Made by a program: the position numbers and the translations under genes. The notes under the pieces are model-generated. The model was not told the origin of the DNA. It searched no databases and saw only the letters and a list, made by a program, of their open reading frames with translations. This document shows, piece after piece, positions 10,760 through 22,250 of a stretch of DNA of 64,000 nucleotides (positions are counted from its first letter, which is position 1; every line of letters begins with the position of its first letter). This DNA comes from Stenogyne calaminthoides (lineage: Eukaryota; Streptophyta; Magnoliopsida; Lamiales; Lamiaceae): the NCBI GenBank assembly GCA_037126765.1, contig JBBCBC010000033.1, forward strand, positions 6,524,085 to 6,588,084, in the 5' to 3' direction.

Positions 10760-12000
10760 ATCTCTTAAGAAGAGATTTTTTTTAGGGGTTCATTTTTCTC
10801 CTACCAATGATCAAATATGGTTTTAAGTGTTGCATGTTTATCTGAATTCTGAAGCTTGGAGATAGATAACAATTAATAATAAAGGTGATTATGTTTGCTT
10901 CGCTAATCAATCTCCATGATTTTGAATTAATTGCGTAACGTTTGAGATGATGGTGATTTCGGGTAAAATTTCAGTAGTTGGAAATATTCAATTTAAAAAA
11001 ACAGGAGAAAAGCATATTTCCATTTGAACAAAAATTGTTTTTTAGCACCTAGTACATGTTGATGGAGTCTGCAAGTTGCAACCCGACACTAATACGAGAC
11101 ATAATTAGGAACCCTTAGGTCGATAAAAGAATATGTGACAACCAATGTTTTTGTACAAATATACATTAAAAAATTGTGAGAATTAATCGATAAAAGTAAT
11201 TGCACTTTAGAAAAGATAATAATTAAAATTATTTAAAAATCTTTTTGATGCTGGTTTCGAAAAAAAAAAAAACTTTTTGATACCGAAATCATTATCCTAC
11301 AATCCACTTTTTATGTATTCACACTTTCTATCATAATTGGTTTTTCCAATTCCTTTCGCATTTCTATACTTCATTTTTGAAATAGCTATCACGTCAGGCA
11401 AAAAAAAAAAGTGGGCCATATAAGCTCTTTGGACCATTTAGGCCTTGTTTCTAATCTCATATTCACGGTGAAAAACACTTAAAATTTAAAAAGTTGGGTC
11501 TTGAAGCTTTAAAAATAAGTGCTTCTCATCCATAAAATAGAGAGTGCAAACACACATTTAAGATGAGTCAATTAGCCGTTGTGCTTTTCCATGGCTGTTC
11601 GGTCGTCCCATCAAACCGGCCCACAAAAAACAGATTAATTTGTATATTTGTCTTTAAACCAAGTCTTATATGCAACAACTAAACCCTCTTACGAGAATGG
11701 GGTTTGGACATGTTTTTCCCCTTACATTTGTTTAGCCTCAATTAAATTAACTTACACGTTGCATTTTCTAGACAATATATTTGTATATCAGTCAATAGTC
11801 AATCTAGTATCTTCTAGTATAATGTTTAATCTTAAGTAGCATCTTGTCTTGCGGATGGAAGATCAATTGGTATACAAAAATCACATTCAAATCCATACTA
11901 TTCTTTGGTAGAATGTTGTTCTTAATTTGAAAATCTCGATTAAAAATAGGATGAATAAATTTGTTAGTAAGTTCATCTTTTTTGCCAAGAATGTTGTACC
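10760..12000. repeat. Diverged direct repeat, right (long) copy
   Basis: Partner of 9980-10723. Shared blocks include the 'gataacaattaataataaag' block, the 'aaagtgggcca' block with the following 'ggaccatttaggcc', and the 'taggatgaataaatttg' block at the end. The extra sequence at about 11460-11940 has no counterpart on the left. No gene is recognised. Confidence 0.8.
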
Positions 12001-12597
12001 AAGTCTTTGGAAATTACAAGTGAAGTTAGTTTGAGCAGTGTTCAACTAAATAGATTTGAATGACATTGACATGAATTTTGAAGTTTGATAACGGAATTTA
12101 CTATTGATTGAAGCAAAAGCATTATTTCAATGACAAATTAGAACATGTCATGGTTCACATTCAGATAACACAACTAATTCAAATCCAATTTCAAATGAAA
12201 AATTGCAATTGGGTGGTTTTGATCATTGCTCTTTTTTTATCATGCTAAAATTGAGATATAGGAACTCATAAAATCCTGACTGTAATAAAAAATATATAGT
12301 GGAGTGCAGAAGTAGATGATGATTTTGTTGGGGATTATTTTATTACAATTGGTGGTTTTGGTCTAGATAGAAATTCTTCTTTTCTTTGCAAGCATCAACT
12401 GTTGGGATTGTTTGGGTGGGGACAAAAGTGAGATCCAAGAAATCTTTGTCCCTCTTCTATTTCAGTTAGTTGTTGTTAGCTTCTACATTACTGAACAAAC
12501 TTGGAGGCATAATCTAATGGTCTACATCTTATTCTATGTTGCTTTCATTGCTTATAAATTGATGTTACAACAGTGGAAATATTATCAAATCACTCAA
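12001..12597. other. Upstream region of the glycine-rich protein gene
   Basis: AT-rich, presumed promoter and 5' UTR of the gene at 12598. The frame of that gene stays open upstream to about 12412 and includes an in-frame ATG at 12515. That extension would put a second hydrophobic segment before the signal peptide, so I treat it as untranslated. Confidence 0.4.
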
Positions 12598-13116
12598 ATG
12601 GAGAGCACATTGAGAAAAAGCTTGTTATTCCTCATCTTAGCCTTTTCGATAATAATTCGATTGAGAGGTGAAGACAGTGTTGTTCAGGGTCAGAACAACG
12701 CCTTTTCAAAGACAAACGTTGAAAGTCTTGAAAAAAGTAACGAAACGAACAATGAAGTTAACGTGAGCAACAAAAGAGGGAAAAATAGTGGCGGCGGTGG
12801 AGGAGGTGGTGGTGGAGTTGGGTGGGGTTGGGGTGGTGGTGGAGGTGGTGCTAACGGGCGTGGCGCATGGGGGTGGGGGAACGGTGGTGGTGGTGGTGTT
12901 TATTGGCGGTGGGGTTGCAACAAAGGACGGGGCAAAAGAGGTCAGCGTTCGCCTAAAACGAGGATTTTTCCAAACGACGAGTACAAAATGGGGGAATTTG
13001 CTCAATGCATGGTGAAGGGGAGGTGTAGGGGCATGAGATTGGATTGTCCATTGCATTGTGGAGGCCCTTGTGTTTATGATTGTAGGAATATGTGCAAAGC
13101 TCATTGCAAACGCTAA
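12598..13116 (+). CDS. Secreted glycine-rich protein with cysteine-rich tail
   Basis: Single-exon frame of 172 codons from the ATG at 12598. Residues of about 6-22 (LLFLILAFSIII) are a hydrophobic signal peptide, which is why this start is preferred over the in-frame ATG at 12515. A hydrophilic linker (about 25-62) is followed by a glycine/tryptophan-rich block (about 63-103) and a basic segment. The last 35 residues contain eight cysteines in a compact pattern (CMVKGRC, CPLHCGGPC, CRNMC, and a final C). The layout fits plant glycine-rich proteins that are secreted to the apoplast or wall and end in a conserved cysteine module; disulfide pairing is inferred. The function is unknown. Glycine-codon skew (ggtggt repeats) creates long shadow frames on both strands. 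It is complete, and a single-exon structure is plausible because no splice junction is needed. Confidence 0.75.
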   Translation: MESTLRKSLLFLILAFSIIIRLRGEDSVVQGQNNAFSKTNVESLEKSNETNNEVNVSNKRGKNSGGGGGGGGGVGWGWGGGGGGANGRGAWGWGNGGGGGVYWRWGCNKGRGKRGQRSPKTRIFPNDEYKMGEFAQCMVKGRCRGMRLDCPLHCGGPCVYDCRNMCKAHCKR

Positions 13117-13894
13117 AGCAATTTTTTCATTTCTAAAATTAGAAAGAATTTTGTGTTGGGACAATTAGGGTTAAGGAGAATGTTTCAAATGATGATTGCT
13201 AGTTCATACCATGATGTTTTGCATGCAGTGTGACATTATTAATGTTTGTGGAAAAGGGTTCATAGACCAATCTCTTATAGTGAGTTTGCCATGAAAGTTA
13301 AAGATGGGGGATGCACAACTTTCAAGTTTGATGATGTTTCCCTTTCTTTTCCCCCCTTTTTTTAATGTGTGTTTGCAAATGTAATATATAGTATGATTCT
13401 TTACACTATAAAAGTGTGACGCCCTTTTGGAACATCCTATAATAGTCTCCCCATGTTTATTCTTGAAAAAAAAATTGCCCGTGAATTCGGTTTTTTTTTT
13501 TTAGTATTGCTGTTATATCAAAAACTTTCAATATTATGCATAAAAACTATATTATTTTTATGCGTAAAAGACAGTCATTGTTTAGAAAATGTTTAATGTT
13601 TTTAAACCGTGAAAGTTTTTATGCATAACAGTGATAATTTTTACATATAATAATAATAAAGTTTATGTATAGACTCGATTCACAAAATCAAAATAGTGTT
13701 ACTCCTCCTTCTTTTATCTAATCCGAACATTATGATTTAGTGATAAGAGCCTTGAACAATATAAACCATTGGACGAATTGAAGGACTTAACTTTTTTCGA
13801 CCATACATGTGTGTCAAATTAAATAACAAGAAAATTGATTTATTATATCAATGAAAATAGATTTAAAATGAAAAGTAATTATGTTTAATGACAA
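13117..13894. other. 3' flank of the glycine-rich gene, no further gene
   Basis: Contains the presumed 3' UTR. The stretch at about 13540-13660 has imperfect inverted symmetry ('ttatgcataaaaac' against 'gtttttatgcataa'). No gene is seen. Confidence 0.4.
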
Positions 13895-14043
13895 AAACTC
13901 ATATGAGACGGTCTTATATATGAGACATGATATAACTTAACACAAATCACACTCACACTCATCCCTCCTAAAATGTTAAAGCATCAATGTCCAACTTATA
14001 CCCCGTCTCATGATGAGACGGTCTCATGCAAGTGTGCCTCATG
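13895..14043. repeat. MITE-like repeat with GAGACGGTCT motifs
   Basis: The stretch is bounded by 'aaaactcatatgagacggtc' on the left and 'tgatgagacggtctcatgc' on the right. Both ends contain the near-palindrome tgagacggtctca. A shorter relative of this sequence is at about 3755-3815. Terminal-repeat boundaries are uncertain. Confidence 0.4.
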
Positions 14044-14569
14044 TTTAAAAATTGTTGAGATAAAGAACAATCTTTTTTATTACTTTACTTTTACGTTGTT
14101 ATAAACACTAGTACTTCACCCCGAGCACTACTCGACAAGTCTCATTTTTTATATTATGTAATAAATTATGAATTTATAGAGCTCCATCCTAATTTGAAAA
14201 ATACTTCTATGACCCAAATATTAAGTGAATGTTTGTCTCTCGTATGAGATACTCTCACATAAAATTCTCTTTTACTATAATAATCCTATATATAATTTGT
14301 TTTTTTTTTATTTATGTATATTAATATTAGATTGTCAATTTATTATATATAAGATAAGGTTTAATACGTTAAAATTTTAAATATATATATATTATAATAA
14401 ATTAATATATACTCATATAATTAAGTAAATTAAATATTTGAATTAAGCAAAATTCATCTAAAACCAATTATTTAATAAATTAGATAGCAAAATATCCATT
14501 ACATTAGTCATAATACTGTGTCATGAGAACAATAGTTATAAAACCAATGAAATTAATAAAAGATGCAAT
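14044..14569. other. AT-rich intergenic, no gene seen
   Basis: Extremely AT-rich sequence with many ta/taa runs and no open frame of note. Confidence 0.5.
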
Positions 14570-14810
14570 ATTTTAAAGTGGGTCAATTACTACCAATTAC
14601 AATTTCCCTACTGATATATCTAATAACTACAAATACCTTTATACCCTTTACAAATAACTACAAACTGACTTTTTTACCCTCCACTTACCAATCGCACATA
14701 GAACCGGCACTCACAAAACCCCTTTCCCCCATTCTTCATCAATTCAAATTCAAAAATTGACCTTGCTATGTTTCTCTATTTCTCTCCCAATTCCACATTT
14801 TCTCTCACAA

Positions 14811-14837
14811 CCACCACCACCACCACCACCACCACCA
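14811..14837. repeat. (CAC)n microsatellite
   Basis: About nine consecutive ccaccacca-type triplets within the left arm of the inverted-repeat element. The short frame reading poly-threonine across it is not supported as a gene. Confidence 0.85.
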
Positions 14838-16360
14838 TAAAACTCCCATTGGAGGCGTTGAAAAAGGGCGACATTTGGGCGTTGTTTCAAAGGAAGGACA
14901 ATCCGGGGATTTGTGATGTTTTTTGGCGACTTTTTTTCTATAATATTTTTTGGCGATGTTTTTTTTGATGATCTGGCGGCGGATCTGTGTTCGATAGCGG
15001 CGCCTCTGGTTTCAATCTCAGAATCTGGTAATTATATTATTACTTTGTTATGTAGTATTTATTTAATTTATTTTGATGTTCTTTTTGGGGTATTGTGGAT
15101 TTTTGAATATGGATTTGGTTTGAATGTATATAATTTGATTATCGTGAGTGATTGAACATTGGAGAGAGCATAGATTGTGAATTTTACTCACATTTAATTT
15201 AGAATGAAGAATTGAAGATAGTGAAATTTTTTTGTGCATAAATTTAACTAAAATGTTCAGTTTTGTTGTTTGGTTTTTTCACAATTTTTGTGGTACAAAT
15301 ATTATTTTGAACTCTATTGATCTATTAATATGTGTTCAGAAATATTGGTTTGATTGATATTTGAGTTTAATTGACCTTGAGCTTGATTTTTGAATGATTG
15401 TTAAAAAAATGGGATAGATGATAATGTTGAACAGTTGTGCATAAATTGAACTGAACATGTTGAGGTTTTTTTGTTTATCTTTTTAGGATTTTTTTTTGTT
15501 CATGATTGTTTTGGAGATCTATTAATATTTTAATATGTGTTCAGAAATATTAATTTGATTAATATTTTGAGTTTAATTGACTTTGTGTGCAAAAATATAA
15601 TGTATTTGTGCAGAAATATGATGTATAATATGCAGAAGTAATTCTCGATGCAAAAATATAATGTATTTGTATTTGTGCAGAAATTCAATTGAGCACCTCG
15701 AAACACCGCCTCTATCGCACAAGCTACTGCGCCACCATCACCTTGAAAGATCGTCGAGTGGTCTCTATTTTGACGAACTCAACTGAAGATGGCAGCGTAA
15801 AAGGTAACATAATTCTTGTAATATATTCGGGATAATTGATTTTTTAGGATTCTCAGTAATCCATCTCCCTATCTCTCCGCACTCTAATAAGTCAGATTTA
15901 TAGGCAAGACAACGAAGCCACAAAGGGCGACGATGATCGATTAGAGGCGCTTAAAAAGGGCGGCAGATCTGATCTATCAAGGTGTGGTGGCTATGTCGGA
16001 TATGACAAACGATTTGAGCGACGAATATGTCGAAAGTCGGTGACGTGTGGCCACTGAGGAGAGAATGATTACAATTTTGGGATTAAATTCCTAAGCAGAT
16101 ATAATTTCGGACTAATATTTTTGTGGTTGATATTATTGTGTATATTTTATGGTAAAAACCTCTCTTATCAAATATTTTGTATTTTTTAGCTTTTTACTAC
16201 ACATGGGTTGTAAAAGACTATTGAATTTGTGGAACAAGTCAAAAAATATGTGATAACAAACTGAGAAGTAAAAATACGTAAGCCGAATAAGAGCAAACAT
16301 AAAAACTCAACATGCTTGATTTTAACCTGAACATTTTTAGAACTGAACTGAATATTTTCA

Positions 16361-16472
16361 GTATTATAAGTAATATGTTCAATAATAAACTGAACATGTT
16401 CAGTATTATTAGTAATATGTTCAATAATAAACTGAACATGTTCAGTGCAAAATTTTACTGAACATGTTCAGT
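16361..16472. repeat. Cluster of ACTGAACATGTTCAGT palindromes on a 42-bp tandem repeat
   Basis: Perfect 16-bp palindromes ACTGAACATGTTCAGT lie at 16389-16404, 16431-16446 and 16457-16472. The first two arise from a 42-bp tandem duplication (16361-16402 and 16403-16444). Related copies lie at about 17198-17211 (14 bases) and 17256-17269 (ctgaacatgttcag), with degenerate forms near 15448, 16327 and 17090. They lie in the central part and right arm of the inverted-repeat element. They could be protein-binding sites of the element or simply repeat expansion. Confidence 0.85.
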
Positions 16473-18178
16473 AACAAACTGAACAAAAACTTAATTTTTT
16501 TTTTAAATGTGCAGAAAGACTGCACAAAGCCAGAAAAAACTGGAAAAATTGCAATCAGATGACAAACATACACACTATAGTTGAAACACTCCAATGCAAA
16601 ACAACTCAAAATACACCCAGACCAGAGGGAGATCACCGTTCTCTTAGTTACACAAAATAATATCCATACACCAAAACCAATATCCATAAATCAAAACGAA
16701 ATAATTTCCATAATTATCTTCGCATCTCCACTCCAAAAACAATATCCCTACACCAAAATAAATAACCTAAACAAATTCTCAAATTTGCACAAATAAAACA
16801 ATATCCATACACAATTTTTAAAAATACCAACCACCGCCACCGTCCACCCCGAAACCTTCTGAAATCGATGTCATCGCGATCGTCTTCAACCGAGACACAA
16901 AGTGTAATCGTCACCGTCATCGACACCAACCACTGCAGTCGTCTGCTCGATGTTGTAGCTCAAATCGGACAGCATCCGAGGACGATCCAGACGCAGCGCG
17001 CGATAATTTCTTCAACTTTGCTCTACTGCTGCTCGTCACAGATCTACCGCCATTAACACCTACCATCACTGGAAAAAATATGATCATGTTCAATATAATT
17101 TTTGCACAAAATACAATATATTTATGCACACAATTTCAGTTAAAACTCAAATATCAATCAAACTAATATACCTGAACACATATTTTGTGCAAAAAGAACT
17201 GAACATGTTCATTTCAATTTCTGCATAAAATAACATATATTTCAGCACAAAAAAACTGAACATGTTCAGGAAAAAACTGTTCATTTTTCAAACCTATTCA
17301 AAATAAAAAAACATCCCGAAAATTAACAATACACATTCAAACCAAAAATAAAAAATCCACATTCAAAACAAAACCAAAAATCACATTCAAACCAAAACCA
17401 CATTCAAACCAAAATAAAATACACATTCAAACTAAAACAAAATCCACATTCAAACCAAACCCACGTTCAAAAAATCCACATCCAAAACCAAAACTATTGA
17501 TATAGAACTTTAAAATTTGCTCAATAGAAGATTTTGTTGTCGGCTTCATCTACCCAAACCAAACAAAAAATAATTACCCTAAATAAATTTCTAAATCTGC
17601 ACAAAACACCGAGTCTGCAAAAGAGCCGAGTCGCAGACTCAGAACGAACTCAAAATGCAAACTCAAAAACGAACTCACCGAGTCAGGCCCTAAAAGTCGC
17701 TGAGTCGCTCGAGTCAGGCCCTAGAACTCGTCGGTCAAACCACCACCATCAGAGATCCGCTGCCACCACCATCGTCATTGTCGTTACATATCCATCGCCC
17801 CTCTGAGCCCTGAACTAAATTAAAATTTTTTAGGGCAATTCTCCAAAAACTTTAAAAAATAGAATATATAAAATAGACCAAATAGATCTATACTTGGGTC
17901 CCTCATATCCGTCGGAGTCCGCAACAAAGAAACACCGCCGCTGCCGTCGTAGTGGCCTTTAGTCGTCTTCTTCAAAGGACTGTGAATCTTCGCCTTTATC
18001 GGTGTGTTCAAAAGAACGTCACTAACATCTCGTCGCCTTCATCATCTTCTTCATCGTCAAATCTGTGTTTTAAAGAGAGAGATGGTGTGAGAGAAGATAC
18101 ATTAGAGAGAGAATGAGCACAATTGGATTTATGCGGGTGGGGGTTTTGGGATTTTGCAGAGAGAGAGAAAAGGTGAGG

Positions 18179-20015
18179 TGTTGGGGAATAAGTTGCACAG
18201 ATCTATTCGGGGTGAATATTTAAATACAAATTTAATTCTTATAATTATTACTAGCATGAATTAATCCTATATTAATTCAAATAATAATCCAAAAACAAAT
18301 CATGCATATAATTAATTCACGTAAATCCTACGCATGCGGAATTCTACGAGTTTACGTGAACGTACCTCTTGGGACGGCAATGGTCTGGCTGATTAGACTC
18401 ACCAAGAACTTCCCAATTATTCCCTTAATCATTGCTCGACTATCCGGTGGTAGGACACTTGCGAACAATTAACAAAAGAAAAATAAATTATGTTGCACCA
18501 CCTTTGTGGATTTACTAATTTTTCCAGCACATGGAATTGTACTTGGGAATGAAAGAGTCATCCCCTATTTATAGAGCATAAGTGGTCGAAAATTTTGGGA
18601 TAAAACAATGTGGGAAAATCTTTTCTTGATCTCCAAGAAATCTTGAATATATCTCCTATATTCTTTTTTCCATAATTATAATATTCCACAAAATCCCACC
18701 TACTCTTTGTTATGGATAAATTTCGAAAATTATAGGGCAAGATTCCAAGATTTGGATCTTCTTGAACTTATGAGATATTCTTGTATTTCAAGAAATACAT
18801 ATCTTCCATAATAACTTTTCAAGAAAATCAAGAAAATCTTTCTTTCCCTTAATTATCAAAATTTTCGAAATTTCCCTATGGATAACCAAGTGGGAGATTT
18901 CTTGAATTTAATGAGATAATCTTGTATTCCAAGAATACATATCTTCATTCCATAACAAAATTCAAAGAAAATCTTTCTCCCCTTTTATCCATAAATTTCG
19001 AAATTAATGAGGAAAAATAAGCAACAATATTTATTTTATTTTAAACACCTTTTTCAATTATTGGACTATATGTTGGGCTACTTAGGGGGCCTTTAGGAGA
19101 ATTAAGATTGGACCTTCCAATGGATCTTGAATTATCAATATTGAGCCATAATATTATTCAAGCCCATAAATATTAATTAATCCCACTACATTATTAATAT
19201 TGCACTATCCATCTTAACCCATATTACAGTCAATATGGCTCTCGGATATTATTTCCCGTGTTTAAGATTATCTAGCCCATCAATTAATTTAAGCCACTGA
19301 AATAGCTTTCCATTAATTAATATCTTTTGTCCTTGGTCAAGGAACGGTTCAACATTATTATCCATACCGGAAACTAATTCCACTTGCAAGATTTGGTATG
19401 ATAAAGCTTATGAACTTCCCAAGGGGGCAAATCGAACAAGCGTACTTGGACACGATTCTCCGTATTAAATCTTAGCAATCACATGTGACCAATAATATTG
19501 CCCAAGATAAAAAATATTGAATCTCGTTGATTCTCTACCCATGATAAGTCAAAGCAATAGTTACCAATCACACGTGATCCTATTTAAGGAACGAAGATTA
19601 AGAAATAACGAACCACTGAGGTCTAATTCTTCCTTGTTCAGTTCTGAAGAATTTGTCCTCCTGTAGGTCCTATTCAGTGCATCAGTCATGCACTAGTGTA
19701 ATCTCTTGGTCAAGACAAGTCAATCCGAGCTTTACACTTCAACCTTTCACGATGGGTTGTTCATTTCCATCTAGGTCGTGAATGACGTACTTTTAGTTAC
19801 AAGGGACTGTTAATTTAATCTTCTGTGATCTGGTATCACTAAATTAACTACAATGTAACACGTCATTTATTTATTGAATGATTATCAAAGAAAAATATAT
19901 AACATTCATTGATATTTAAAGCATCAGTGATAAACAATTTATTTCAGTAAATAAGTCCGAAATTCAGTTTTGATTATACAAAGTAAAAAACATATTTTCC
20001 AGTATAATCCCAACA
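18179..20015 (-). mobile_element. Solo LTR of Copia-1 family, complete, TSD TGAGG
   Basis: An 1837-base LTR in minus orientation. Its plus-strand text starts TGTTGGGGAATAAG and ends ATAATCCCAACA, so it carries the TG...CA termini in element orientation. The five bases before it (18174-18178) and after it (20016-20020) are both TGAGG, a perfect 5-bp target duplication as Copia integrase makes. No internal sequence is present, so it is a product of LTR-LTR recombination. The LTR TATA box (CTATTTATA on this strand) is at 18565-18573. It is inserted in the inverted-repeat element. Confidence 0.93.
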
Positions 20016-20184
20016 TGAGGATCGTGAAAGTATTGATTTGAAACCAGAGATTTGGAATGAGACTGATTTTGAGTGTGTGGGGGGTGAGGGTATTATTGGC
20101 AATTTATGATTATTTTGTAGTTTTTAGTAATGTTGAAATAGTGTTTGTAATTTTTAGAATTTGTTGTTAAAATGTTGTAGGTAT

Positions 20185-20211
<27 letters not shown>
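20185..20211. repeat. (GA)n microsatellite
   Basis: About 13 GA dinucleotides in a row near the right end of the inverted-repeat element. Confidence 0.9.
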
Positions 20212-20216
<5 letters not shown>

Positions 20217-20401
20217 GGTTTGTTGCCGTTATTTAACATATTAAATTTGGCTTGTAAATTAATTTTAGGCTTGTTGCAAAATTAAATATGGAGTGAATTG
20301 TGAAAAGTGGAGAGAAAGAATATGTAGGGAGAACAATAAAATGAATTGGTGAGAACATGTAAATTATTCTCTTTATATATATATATTGATTTTGGCACCT
20401 T

Positions 20402-20640
20402 TGTTGAGGAATTAATTGCCCGGATCTATTCGGGATGAATATTTAAATATAAATTTAATTCTAACAATTATTACTAGCATGAATTAACCCATATTAATTC
20501 AAATAATAATTCATCTACAAATCATGCATATAAACAGTTCACGTAAATCCTACGCATGCAGAATTACTACGAGTTTACGTGAACTTACCTCTTGGAATGA
20601 CAATGGACTTGTCGATGAAAACACACCAAAAGACCTTCCC
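20402..20640 (-). repeat. 3' LTR remnant of element A
   Basis: Matches the terminal 240 bases of the Copia-1 LTR as at 25398-25640. The break at about 20638-20643 falls on the shared pentamer CCAAG, present in both the LTR and the RT sequence, which suggests microhomology-mediated deletion. Confidence 0.9.
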
Positions 20641-21238
20641 AAGCTCTGGATGCTTGTTTGACTTTATAACATGATCAAAACATGTTCTTATAACATGATC
20701 AAAACATTAGTTCCAAGCTCTGGATGCCTGTTTGAGTCCGTAAATGGACTTCATGAGCTTACAAACTAGGTGTTCTTGGCCCTTTTCAATGAAGCCTTGG
20801 GGTTGTTGCATATAGATTTCCTCATCAAGACTTCCGTTAAGGAAAGCTGTCTTGACATCCATTTACCAGATTATTTCAAAATCGAGATCTTGTGAAATAT
20901 CGACAAGAGAATCCGGATGGACTTGAGCATTAAATTCTGAGTGAAAAGGTTTCCTCATAGTCGATCCCTTCTTTCTGAGTATAACCTTTCGCCACAAGCC
21001 TTGCCTTGAAGGTTTCCACCTTCCCGTCCGGTCCCCTCTTTCTCTTGTATACCCACTTGCAACCAATGAGTTTGACCCCATTAAGTGGTTTGACTAGCTC
21101 CCACACTCTGTTATGATCCATAGACCCCATTTCTGCTTTCATTGCCTTTTGCCAAGAAACCGCATCCTTATCTTGGATTGCCTCATCATATGTCCATGGG
21201 TCTGATTCGTCTTGTCTAGAAATCAAGTCCGAGGACTC
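20641..21238 (-). pseudogene. Reverse transcriptase fragment of element A
   Basis: On the minus strand the frame 21226-20930 encodes the start of the Copia RT domain (VWELVKP, GCKWVYKRKRGP, ARLVAKGYTQKEG, DYEETFS). Further fragments in other frames continue to the DVKTAFLNG and IYMQQPQGF regions near 20800-20860. After that a short internal duplication of 'cttataacatgatcaaaaca' occurs at 20661 and 20687. The YVDD catalytic segment is absent because of the deletion. It is broken by frameshifts and is non-functional. Confidence 0.85.
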
Positions 21239-22250
21239 TCATATCCCCATGAATCTCTCGGGCTGTCTAACAACCTTCCCACTACGATGAGGTTCCGGTT
21301 GTGAAAGTGTGTCGTTTGGTATATCATCTTGTACAGTTGGCAATGAGGTTAGCCCCCTTAGCTTACTTAAGGTAATCTCACTTCTGGGTCTTCTTTCGTT
21401 CATATAGTCTTCCTCCAAAAATCTAAAGTGGGTTCTTAGTACCACATTTTGATCTTTGGGACCATAGAACATACACCTTTTTGTTCCCTCGGGGTATCCT
21501 ATAAACAACCTTAATTCTGATTGAGGATCTAATTTCCCGGCTTCCTTGTCCAACACGTAGGACGGACACCCCCAAATTCTCATGTGTCTCAAACTAGGCT
21601 TGCGCCCGATCCACAATTCTTTGGGAGTTTTGGGAACCGATTTGGATGGCACCAAGTTCAGAATGTAAGCCGCTGTTTCCAAGGCATGACCCCAGAACGA
21701 CTTGGGAAGATCCGCATAACTCATCATTGATCTAACCATTTCCAAAAGAGTTTTGTTTCTTCGCTCTGCAACCCCGTTTTGTTGAGGGGGTTCCGTGCAA
21801 TCAAATACCGATACAATCCCTTCATCTGACAAGTAGTTCAAAAACTTAACGCTGAGGTACTTTCCGCCTCCACGATTGATCGTAGAGACTTGATACGTTT
21901 TTCCCAATGATTCTCTCGCTTGAGCCTTAAATTCTTTTTGAATTTCTCAAAGGTCTCGATTTATGCTTCATAAGGAAAATATAACCGCATTCTCGAGTAA
22001 ATATCAATAAAAGTGATGAAATACTAGTAACCTCCTCTTGCCATGGTTGACATTGGACCACATACGCCCCAGTGAACGATTTCTAACACTTCTTTGGCTC
22101 TATTCCCTTGGCTCCAAATGCCCTCTTGGTCATTTTACCCTCAAAACATGATTCGCAAGTTGAATTGGTTCAACTTGGAGAGACTCTAGTGAACCGCCTT
22201 TCACCAACCTTTGATCCTCTTTGATTAATATGTCCCAATCTTAGATGCCA
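21239..22250 (-). pseudogene. Integrase region of element A
   Basis: The minus frame 21907-21239 contains the end of the integrase core (QQNGVAERRNKTLLEMVRSM, with the catalytic Glu) and the copia C-terminal region (ELWIGRKPSLRHMRIWGCP, LFIGYPEGTK). The first catalytic Asp region and the HHCC zinc-binding region lie at about 21910-22250 in broken frames. A pre-integrase segment (LRDVLYISNFRKNLISVSK) is at 22549-22241. Compared with the intact integrase of element C, this copy has several small indels. Confidence 0.85.

Larger units (their letters stand above)
14570..20200. mobile_element. Long inverted-repeat DNA element (probable MULE or foldback type), interrupted by a solo LTR
   Basis: Sequence at about 15080-15600 recurs in inverted orientation at about 17090-17480. 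For example, 'tttgattgatatttgag' at about 15350 matches the reverse complement of 'ctcaaatatcaatcaaa' at about 17150. The block with 'ggtttgaatgt' at about 15115 matches the inverted 'acattcaaacc' repeats at 17330-17460. The left arm also contains a second tandem copy of the motif near 15535. Low-complexity ccaccacc (14811-14837) on the left corresponds to caccaccatc on the right (about 17740-17780). The tails at about 14590-14660 and 20070-20150 look inverted relative to each other (aactacaaa and tttgtagtt, accct and agggt). Outer ends and target duplication are not resolved, and no transposase is seen. The MULE label is inference; the inverted repeat is seen. Confidence 0.5.

Noticed and set aside
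12412..12597. Upstream extension of the glycine-rich protein (234 codons in all)
   Set aside because: It starts at a non-ATG codon. The in-frame ATG at 12515 would add a second hydrophobic segment before a normal signal peptide.
12706..13164. 152-codon frame antisense to the glycine-rich gene
   Set aside because: It mirrors the GGT-rich repeat (poly-Thr/Pro) and has no independent coding support.
14768..14968. Short frame with poly-threonine as a gene start
   Set aside because: The Thr run is a CAC microsatellite, and the frame then enters T-rich sequence. It is kept only as a possible captured fragment.
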